Assembly (NCBI GenBank): GCA_014879945.1
Contig: JACSRE010000246.1
Coordinates: 1-50,855, forward strand
Reading direction: 5' to 3'
From: Myxococcus sp.
GTDB lineage: Bacteria > Myxococcota > Myxococcia > Myxococcales > Myxococcaceae
Length of the DNA: 50,855 bases
A model generated the notes under the pieces. It was given only the letters and a program-made list of their open reading frames with translations, did no database searches and was not told the origin of the DNA. Shown piece by piece: positions 37,264 through 45,500 of the stretch. Position numbers and translations under genes: made by a program. Positions within the stretch are counted from its first letter, which is position 1. Each line of letters starts with the position of its first letter.

Positions 37264-40200
37264 ATGAGCCCGACACTCCTCCTCCCGTGGTTGGTCGTGC
37301 AGGCCGCGTCGCTCAGCCAGACTTCGGTGCCAGCGAGCGGCCGGCACGAAACGTTGCTGACCCTCGACGCGCCCGCCGCGGTCCACCTGTCGGCGCGCAG
37401 CGGCAGCGGCACCTCGTGCGAGCTCATCGACCGCGTGCGTGGCCCCTTCGCGCGCGCCGGCGCCGTCGGCCGGACCAACTGCGAGCTCGACCTGCTGCTC
37501 GACGCGGGGCAGTACAAGGTGCGCGTCGAGTCGCCTGCCCGAGGCAAAGGCCAGGTCACCCTCTCGGTCACGGCCTTCGCGGAGCGAAACCCCGCCCCGG
37601 TGCAGCTCGCCAACGGCGCGGCCGTGGAGGTCACCCTCAAGCCGATGGAGCAGGCCTCGTTCTGGCTCCCCATGCCGACCAGGGGCGTCCCCTACGTGCG
37701 CGTCTCGGGGCGCAACGCCGGCGACGTGCGGCTGTGGCGCAACGGCGAGTGGCTCGAGCCGCTCAGCCTGCGCCGGGCCACCGTCACCAACACCCCGGGC
37801 CACCCGATGCACGAGTGGTGGCTCGACCAGACGCTCGAGGCCGGCGACTACCAGTTGGTGGTGTACGGGCGCGACGCCGTCACCGTCACCGGCTCGACCC
37901 AGGACGACTCGCTCACCGTCGAGCGGGGCTTCCGGCCCGGCCCGGCGGAACGGCAGGTCTCGTTCACCCTGCCCGTCTCGGGGGTGCTGACGCTCGAGCT
38001 CCCGCGCACGCCGACGGCCGCCTCCGTCGCGCTCGACGCCAGCCCCGAGGCGCCGGTGCAGCTCCAGCTCGCCGACGTCGCGGCGGGCGCGGCGCTGTCC
38101 TTCGGCGCGAGCTGTACGATCGCCAGGGGCGCCCTGGCGCCTGAGTGCGCCGCGCGCAGCTTCGCCACGCCCGACCGCCGCGTGCTGCTGCTGCGAGGCC
38201 CGAGAGGCACCAGGGGGAGCGTGGAGTGGGCGGCGGCGGTGAACACCGACCTCGGCTGGCTGACGTCGTGGCGAGGTGGCTCCTACGGGGCTCCGGCCAC
38301 CAACTTCACCTTCTCCACCCGCATGTCGGGCAGGGTGATCGTCGCCACCCACGATCTGCCCGTCGACACCGACGCTGCGCCGCTGGGGTGTCAGCTCGAG
38401 CGCTCCGACTCTGCCGCCACCACCGTCATCGGCCGTTCGATGACGAAGCTCGGCGAGGGCGAGGCGCTCGAGAGCGACTTCAACTACGACGAAGGCGGCG
38501 CGCTGGTGTGGTTCGAGGTGACGGCCGCCAACAAGTACCGCGTGCGCACCGAGGGCGGCCGCAAGAGCCGCTGCGAGGTCTACCGCTTCAAGTCCGACGG
38601 CACGCTCGAGCGCCTCACCCAGTCGAAGGCCGACGACGCGCCCGGGTGCGACCAGGTGCTCGCGCTCGGCAAGGGCGAGTACCAGCTGCAGCTGTTCGGC
38701 GGCGTGTCAGGCGTCGAGAAGCTCGTCATTCGCGAAGACTCGAAGCGCGAGCTGAAGAAGGCGGCGGCGCGCAGCACCTGCCAGCTCCCGCCCGCCGACC
38801 TCACGCCGGGCCGCTACCGCCTCCTCCTCACCCGCAGCGGCAACCTCACCGCGCGCGGGGTGACGCTGACGGAGCTGCCGGTGGACCCGAGCACGCCGGT
38901 GCACCTGAGCCTCGAGCCGAGACAGACGCTGACGCTCCCGCTGGCGCGCGGCGGCGCGTTCGTCGTGCGCTCGTCGGGCGGCGCGAAGTTCGGCTGCCAG
39001 CTCCAGGGGGCCAGCGCGAGCGCGACGCGCTCGGAGTGCGCGGTGCCGAGCCCCTCAGCAGGCGACACCCTCACCCTGTCGAACCCCGGCGACGCCCCGG
39101 TTCAGGTGACGCTGTTCAAGCCGGTGCCCACGCCCACTCCCGGTGCGCTCACCTCGTACAGCCCCACGCTCAAGCCCCTGCCGAGGCTCGCGGCGGAGCA
39201 GCCGTCATGGTTCGACTTCGAGCGCGGCCAGTCGAACGCGGCCGTCTTCGAGGTGGACACACCCGGCCTCTACAACGTGACGACGCTGGGGCTGCTCTCC
39301 ACCGCATGCCGCTTGCGCACGCCGGTCGTCGAGCTCGTCGCGCAGAACGAAGGCGGTGGCCGCGGCCGCAACTGCCTCATCCAGACGTACCTCCAGAAGG
39401 GCCGCTACCTGCTCAGCGCCACCACGCGCGGGGCGAGCAGGGGCCGCGGCGCCCTCTTCCTGCTCAAGAAGCCGGCGAAGGCCGCCACCGGGTTGTCGGG
39501 TGAGGGCGAGGCCTTCTTCCGCGTCGACGCCAATGAGCTGCTCCAGCAGACGCTCGTCGTCTCGAAGCCGGGCGAGTACCGCCTGGGCACCACCGCGCAG
39601 GGCGCGAGCCTGCTCTGTCGGCTCGACGACACCGACGGCTGGCCCATCGAGCCGGTGCCTTCGCCCTGCGTAGGCACGCGCACCCTCGCGGCCGGCAGCT
39701 GGCTGTGGACGCAGCTGCCGCTGACGGTCGAGTCGATGCGGCGCACCAGGCTGGAGCGGGTGCGCGAGCCCGTGGTGCTCCGGGGCAACAAGCCGCACCC
39801 GGTGCAGGCCTTCACCTGGTACGACGCCGAGCTCGGCAGTGACGGGAAAGACGAGTTCACCTTCACGCTCGAGGGCGAGGCCACCGTCGACGTGGTGCTG
39901 ACCCGGGGCATGCAGGGCCGCCTGTACCGGCTCGACAAGAACCAGCCTCCGAAGGCGGTCGAGGTCATCGCGCCGCAGGGCTCGGGGTACGAGTCGGTCG
40001 GCGCCGACGAGCGCGAGGGCTGCGGGGACGACTGCGGAGGCGAGGGCGACGCAGAGGCTGGCGGCGAGGGTGAAGGCGACTTCGAGGGCGGTGAGGCGCC
40101 GGTGGTCGCGACGGCGCCGAGCGGCCCGGCGATGCGCGCGGCCCCGCCTCCCCCCAGCGGCGCGAGGGTCACCCTGAGCGCCGGCAGCTACAAGCTCGTC

Positions 40201-42516
40201 ACCGAGCACAGCAAGGGCGACGTGGGCATCGCGTACAAGCTGCACTTCGGGAGCGCCGTGCTGCTGCCCGGCATGACGCGCACGCTCCCCGTGCCCACCA
40301 CCATGCCGCTCACGGTGCCGCGCGACGGCACGCTGCGGCTGCGCACCGAAGGCGAGGCCGACGTGCGCTGCCGGCTCTTCGACGACAAGCGCAGGCTGGT
40401 GCTCGAGGGCAGCGAGAACGGCGCCGACTGGAACTGCGCCCTGGCCGAGCCGGTGACGAAGGGCCGGTACACGCTGGTGCTCGAGAGCGAGACCCAGCTG
40501 GCCGGCGAGACGACCGTGAGCGTGAGCCTGCCGCCGGTCGAGGACCGCGGCGCCTTCGTCGACGGCAAGACGCTGCCGCTGGCCTCGTCGGTGGTGCAGC
40601 TGACGGTGCCACCCGGCGACGCGGTGCAGGAGCTCTCGGTGAAGGCGGTCGGCAAGACGCCGTTCTCGTGCGCCGTCGTGGGCCCGGGCGGCGTGGCGAG
40701 CCGCCGCTCTCGCGTCACCGACTGCTCGACGCTGGTGCTGCCGAGGCAGGAGCCGTGGACGCTTCGCCTGTGGACGACCGACGGCTCGGCCTCGGTCTCG
40801 ACGGCCCTCAAGGCGCGCGCGCTGACGACGTCGGGCCGCGAGCTGGGCTCCAGCCAGGCGCTCGCCACCACCATCACACGGCCCGGGCGCTACCAGACCT
40901 CGCCCCAGGCCCTCTGCCTGCGTGGCAGGAGCACCGGCGTCTTCGAGGCCTGTGGACCCGAGGTGTCGCTCGACGTGGGCCCGGTGGTGTTCGCGGGCCT
41001 GGGCGCCCGGCCGATCCCCGTGCCGCTCGAGGAGCTGCGCTTCACCGCCTCGAAGACGCCCTCGGTGTTCGAGCTGCGCCGCGACCCGCACCTGCAGACG
41101 GTGACGGCCTCCCAGCCCTCGCTCTTCCTCCTCTCGGCGGTGTCGGGTTGGGCCGAGGCCGCCCCGCCTTCGTGCGCGTTCGACGGCGCCGGCGCGCTCC
41201 GAGAGCGGCGCGAGGCCGCGTGCTTCGCGGTCAGCCGCGTGGGCACCGAGGCGATGGCCCGGCTCTGGGCGCCCAGCGACGCGGCGGTGCGCGCCGACGT
41301 CGTTCGTCGCGAGGTGGCGGTGCCCTCGAAGGCCGAGGCGCTCACGCCGGGCAGACGGCGCGTCTCGTTCTCGTCGGTGGGCGCGTTCTCGCTGCCCGCG
41401 TCGAGCCGGTCGCGGGTCGAGGCGACGCTTCCCAGCGACACCTGGGGCGTACTGTTGGATGACGGCGGCAACGCGGTGGAGCTGTGCGCGCCGGCGACCG
41501 AGCTGCGCCGCTGCGTGGTGTCGGGCCACGGTGGCCGGCTCGTGCTGGTGGGCGGCGAGGGCCAGGCCGACCTCAGCACCGTGCTGCTCGAGACCGCGCC
41601 GACGTCGATCAACTTCACGGGCCTCTACGAGGCCGCGCCCCGCGCGCCGGGCACCGTGCTGTTGACCATTCCCCCCGCTGACGGCGAGCGCGAGGTGGTG
41701 GTCGAGGGCGCGCTGCGGTGCACGCTGGTGCTCGCCTCAGGGGAGCGGGTGATCGCGTGCCGAACGAAGCTCCCCGCGAGGTCGAGCGCCGAGCTGCACC
41801 TCGAGCACGAGCTCGGCGCGCTGCGCGCCATGGTGCACACGCCGGGGCGCGAGAAGTGGGCGCGGCTGGGCCTCGAGCTCCCTTTGGTGGCGGGGCCCTC
41901 TCTGGCGCCGGCCGTCGCCGTGCCGCTCCAGCAGGGGCGCGTCGACCGGACCCTGGTGGTGTCGGAGCGCAGCGTGCTGCGCGTCGCCTCGGAGGCGGGG
42001 GTCTGCGGCCTCTTCCGCGGCAACGATCTGCTCGCCGTCGACGGCGCCGACACCGGCTGTGAGCTGGTGCGGGTGGTCGAGCCAGGCGCCTACCGCCTGC
42101 TGGTGCGGCCGTTCGCCGGCCGCGCGCCCGGGGCCGCGAGCCTTCGCTGGCTGGCCGAGCCAGTAACGGCCCTGGCCGAGGGCATCGGCGAAGAGACGTG
42201 GCTGGCGCCCGGAGAGGTCCGCCTCTTCACCTTCGACACCACCGCGAAGGGCCGCGTCGGCTTCGGCGTGCAGGCGCCTCGGGATGATCTCGAGTGCGCC
42301 GTCTTCAACGACGGCCACCTGGCGCTGGGCGATGGCTGCCACCAATACCTGACGCTCGAGAAGGGCCGCTACCTGCTGACGGTGCGCAACCCGAACCGCG
42401 CCGGCGCGAGCCCCATCGCCATCAAGCCCGTGCTGCTGGGGCTCTCGGGGGAGCGCAACGACGTTCCGCCCGAGTACCTGCAGGACTTCTTCGGCCGCGT
42501 GGGAATGACGCCATGA
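37264..42516 (+). CDS. Giant secreted cysteine-pair repeat protein, first gene of an A2M-PbpC operon
   Basis: A 1750-residue protein from ATG 37264 with signal peptide SPTLLLPWLVVQAASLSQ; GTG 37252 is an alternative. The mature chain is made of about 14 divergent beta-sandwich-like units of roughly 100-130 residues. Each typically carries two cysteines 10-25 residues apart followed by a strand of the form L..G.Y.L.V, e.g. CRLFDDKRRL...NCALAEPVTKGRYTLVLES, CGLFRGNDLLAVDGADTGC...PGAYRLLVRP and CAVFNDGHLALGDGC...KGRYLLTVRN. This resembles bacterial pre-peptidase C-terminal (PPC) domains with an added disulfide. An acidic Gly-rich insert (GCGDDCGGEGDAEAGGEGEG) lies near residues 920-945. No catalytic motif is seen. 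The TGA overlaps the A2M ATG, so it is coupled to A2M and PbpC; a structural partner or protease bait is plausible. Confidence 0.85.
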   Translation: MSPTLLLPWLVVQAASLSQTSVPASGRHETLLTLDAPAAVHLSARSGSGTSCELIDRVRGPFARAGAVGRTNCELDLLLDAGQYKVRVESPARGKGQVTLSVTAFAERNPAPVQLANGAAVEVTLKPMEQASFWLPMPTRGVPYVRVSGRNAGDVRLWRNGEWLEPLSLRRATVTNTPGHPMHEWWLDQTLEAGDYQLVVYGRDAVTVTGSTQDDSLTVERGFRPGPAERQVSFTLPVSGVLTLELPRTPTAASVALDASPEAPVQLQLADVAAGAALSFGASCTIARGALAPECAARSFATPDRRVLLLRGPRGTRGSVEWAAAVNTDLGWLTSWRGGSYGAPATNFTFSTRMSGRVIVATHDLPVDTDAAPLGCQLERSDSAATTVIGRSMTKLGEGEALESDFNYDEGGALVWFEVTAANKYRVRTEGGRKSRCEVYRFKSDGTLERLTQSKADDAPGCDQVLALGKGEYQLQLFGGVSGVEKLVIREDSKRELKKAAARSTCQLPPADLTPGRYRLLLTRSGNLTARGVTLTELPVDPSTPVHLSLEPRQTLTLPLARGGAFVVRSSGGAKFGCQLQGASASATRSECAVPSPSAGDTLTLSNPGDAPVQVTLFKPVPTPTPGALTSYSPTLKPLPRLAAEQPSWFDFERGQSNAAVFEVDTPGLYNVTTLGLLSTACRLRTPVVELVAQNEGGGRGRNCLIQTYLQKGRYLLSATTRGASRGRGALFLLKKPAKAATGLSGEGEAFFRVDANELLQQTLVVSKPGEYRLGTTAQGASLLCRLDDTDGWPIEPVPSPCVGTRTLAAGSWLWTQLPLTVESMRRTRLERVREPVVLRGNKPHPVQAFTWYDAELGSDGKDEFTFTLEGEATVDVVLTRGMQGRLYRLDKNQPPKAVEVIAPQGSGYESVGADEREGCGDDCGGEGDAEAGGEGEGDFEGGEAPVVATAPSGPAMRAAPPPPSGARVTLSAGSYKLVTEHSKGDVGIAYKLHFGSAVLLPGMTRTLPVPTTMPLTVPRDGTLRLRTEGEADVRCRLFDDKRRLVLEGSENGADWNCALAEPVTKGRYTLVLESETQLAGETTVSVSLPPVEDRGAFVDGKTLPLASSVVQLTVPPGDAVQELSVKAVGKTPFSCAVVGPGGVASRRSRVTDCSTLVLPRQEPWTLRLWTTDGSASVSTALKARALTTSGRELGSSQALATTITRPGRYQTSPQALCLRGRSTGVFEACGPEVSLDVGPVVFAGLGARPIPVPLEELRFTASKTPSVFELRRDPHLQTVTASQPSLFLLSAVSGWAEAAPPSCAFDGAGALRERREAACFAVSRVGTEAMARLWAPSDAAVRADVVRREVAVPSKAEALTPGRRRVSFSSVGAFSLPASSRSRVEATLPSDTWGVLLDDGGNAVELCAPATELRRCVVSGHGGRLVLVGGEGQADLSTVLLETAPTSINFTGLYEAAPRAPGTVLLTIPPADGEREVVVEGALRCTLVLASGERVIACRTKLPARSSAELHLEHELGALRAMVHTPGREKWARLGLELPLVAGPSLAPAVAVPLQQGRVDRTLVVSERSVLRVASEAGVCGLFRGNDLLAVDGADTGCELVRVVEPGAYRLLVRPFAGRAPGAASLRWLAEPVTALAEGIGEETWLAPGEVRLFTFDTTAKGRVGFGVQAPRDDLECAVFNDGHLALGDGCHQYLTLEKGRYLLTVRNPNRAGASPIAIKPVLLGLSGERNDVPPEYLQDFFGRVGMTP

Positions 42517-45500
42517 CGCCGACCACCACCGCGCACCGGTTCCACGCCATGACGCTTCGCCACCTCGCGCTGTCCTGCCTGCTCCTCTCGACCGCCGCGA
42601 GCGCCCAGTACACCGCCGCCGACGTCGGCCAGCGCCCGCTCAGCGGCGGCGTCTCGGTGCTGCCCGAGACCTTCTTGCGCGGGTACGACCCGGTGACGGT
42701 CTACTTCGACGCCGACCAGGTGTCGGCGAAGGGGCCGGCCGACGACGGCCCGAAGTTCCTCTCGTTCGCGCCCGCGTGGCCCGGCGCGTACACCTGGGTC
42801 GATCAACGCACGCTGCAGTTCCGCCCCGCCGAGCCGTGGCCTGCCTTGGCCCGCTTCGCCGTGAAGGCGCGTGGGGCGACGAAGGTGCTCACCACCATGA
42901 TGGCGCCCCCTTCCGCGATGGCGCCGGCGGCGGGCAGCGAAGGGCTGCGGCCGTTCCGGGTGGTGACGCTCACCTTCCCGCAGGCGCTCCCGCCGGCGTC
43001 GCTCAAGCGCATGCTGTCGCTCGAGATTCGTGATCTGCCCGGCCTCGCCGACAGCCCGCGCAGGAAGGTGCAGTCGTTCTCGCTCGCGGCGCTGCCGCGG
43101 GCGTCGCAGCGCGATCCCTCCAGCTGGGCGCTCACCCTCGAAGACGACGTGCCCGAAGGCAAGCAGCTGGTCGTCTCGGTCAGCCTGGCGCTGGGCACCG
43201 AGGGCACCACGCTGTGGACGGGCCGCGTGTCGACCCGAACGCCGTTCACCCTGCAGAGCGTGCAGTGCGGCAACGCGTCGTTCCCGCTGGTCGGCGGCGC
43301 CTCGACGCCGAGAGATCTCGCGCTCGGGTGCGGCAACCGCGGCGATCTGCCGCAGCTCGTCTTCTCGGCCCAGGTGGCCGACCTCACCCTCACCTCGTTG
43401 CGCAAGCTGGTTCACCTCGAGCCGTCGGTGCCCGACCTGCGCTTCACACCCTACGGAGAGCGGGTGCAGCTCCAGGGCAAGTTCGTGCCCGACACGCTCT
43501 ACAAGCTGACCATCGGCCCGGCCCCGATTCGCGACGACGCGGGCCGTGCGCTGCGCGACGTGAAGCCCGCCGACGTCTACTTCCACCTCGGGTGGAAGGC
43601 GTCGTTCCTGCGCTTCACCCAGGCGACCGCCATCGTCGAGGCGAAGGGCCCGCGCATGCTGCCGGTGCAGGGGTACGGGGAGCCGCGGGCCGACGTGCGC
43701 GTCTACCGCGTCGATCCGCTGCACAGCGGGCTGTGGCCGTTCCCCTCGTCGCCCGTGGTGGTGGACGAGCAGAGCGCGCCGCCGTTCCCGGGTGAAGAGC
43801 CGGCGACGCCGCCCGTGCCCGGCGCCATCGACGCGCGCACGCTGCAGCAGCACCTGCGCCTGCTGGGCAGCCCGCTGGTGTCTCGAATCGTCGACCTCCC
43901 GCTCGGTGACAAGGCCAACACGACGAGCTTCGGGCTCGACCTCAAGGCGCTGGTCGACCCCCGCCCGGGCACCTACCTGGTGGGCCTGCGCCGGCTGACC
44001 GGCCGGCCCGAGCGCGCCTACGTGCGGGTGCAGATCTCCAACCTCACCGTCACCAGCGTCGAAGAGACCGACAAGGCGGTGCTCTACGTCCGCGCGCTGG
44101 ACACGGGTGACGGCGTGCGCGGCGCCACGGTTCGCGTCGAGGGCACGCACGCCGAGACGGGCGCGCCGGTCTCGGAGGAGCGCACCAGCGACGCCGACGG
44201 GCGGGTGGTGCTGACGCCGCGCACGGGGTGGAGCACCATCACCCGCGTCTGGGTGAAGAACGGCGACGACGTGCTGGTGCTCGACCCGCGCGAGTCGCTC
44301 CCCTCGTTCGCCAACAACCACTGGTCGAGCTACGGCAGCTGGCTCAGCTGGCTGTTGACCTCGAGCGTGCCACCGCCGCCCAACGACACCACGCTCGGCT
44401 TCGTCTTCAGCGAGCGCCCCATCTACAAGCCCGGCGAGCCGGTGTTCCTCAAGGCCTACGTGCGGCGAAGAGAGAGCGGCGGGCTACGGGTGCCCTCGGC
44501 GCTCGGCGAGTACAAGCTGCGCGTGCGCGGGCCCGACGGCACCGAGTACCCCGTCACCAGCTCCAGCACGGCGCTCGGCGCGCTCGCGGCGACCTTCAAG
44601 GAAGAGGGCGTGCCGACCGGGGACTTCTCGGCCGAGCTGGTGCACGCGCCGCCGCGGGGCGCGGCCACGGTCATCTCCACGCGGAGCTTCAAGATCGAGG
44701 CGTACCGGGTGCCGACCTTCGAGGTGCAGCTGTCGGGCGGCCCGCGCGTGCGCAACGACGCCCCGTTCAAGGTGAAGGCGGTGGCGCGCTACTACGCGGG
44801 CGGCAACGTCGCGAACCAGCCGATCGCCTGGAGCGTCACCCAGCGGCCCTGGGTGTGGACGCCGAAGGGCCTGGCCGGCTTCCTCTTCGCGTCGTCGGCG
44901 CAGTTCGCGCGCCCGCAGAGCCAACGCTCGCCAGGCGTCACCTCGCAACAAGCTGAGCTCGACGACAGCGGCGCGGCCGAGCTCACCACCAACCCCCAGC
45001 TCGACCTCGACGGCGCCGGCCGGGTGTACCGCTTCGAGGCGACCGTCACCGGGCCCGACGATCAGCCCGTCACCACCGCCACCGAGGTGAAGGCGCTGCC
45101 CCCGTTCGTCCTCGGGCTCAAGGTGCCTCGCTACCTCGAGAAGGCCACCGAGCTGAAGACCGAGCTCGTCGCGGTGGGCATCGACGACAAGCCCCTCGAG
45201 GGCCAGGAGGTGCGCGTGCGCCTGCTGCGCCGGGTGTGGCACTCCACGCTCCGCGAGACGAGCTTCGCGACCGGCAAGGCGAAGTACCAGACCGAGCAGG
45301 AGGATCTGCAGGTGGCCGAGAAGACGCTGAAGTCGCTGAGCGGGCCGCTGGCGCTTGTGTTCCCCATCAAGGACTCGGGCATCTACGTCGTCGAGCTCTT
45401 CGCGCGCGACAAGCTGGGGCGGGTGCAGACGCTGTCGGCCGATCTCTACGTGGGCGGCACCACCCCGCTGTCGTGGCAGAAGTCGCGCGACGGCGTCTTC

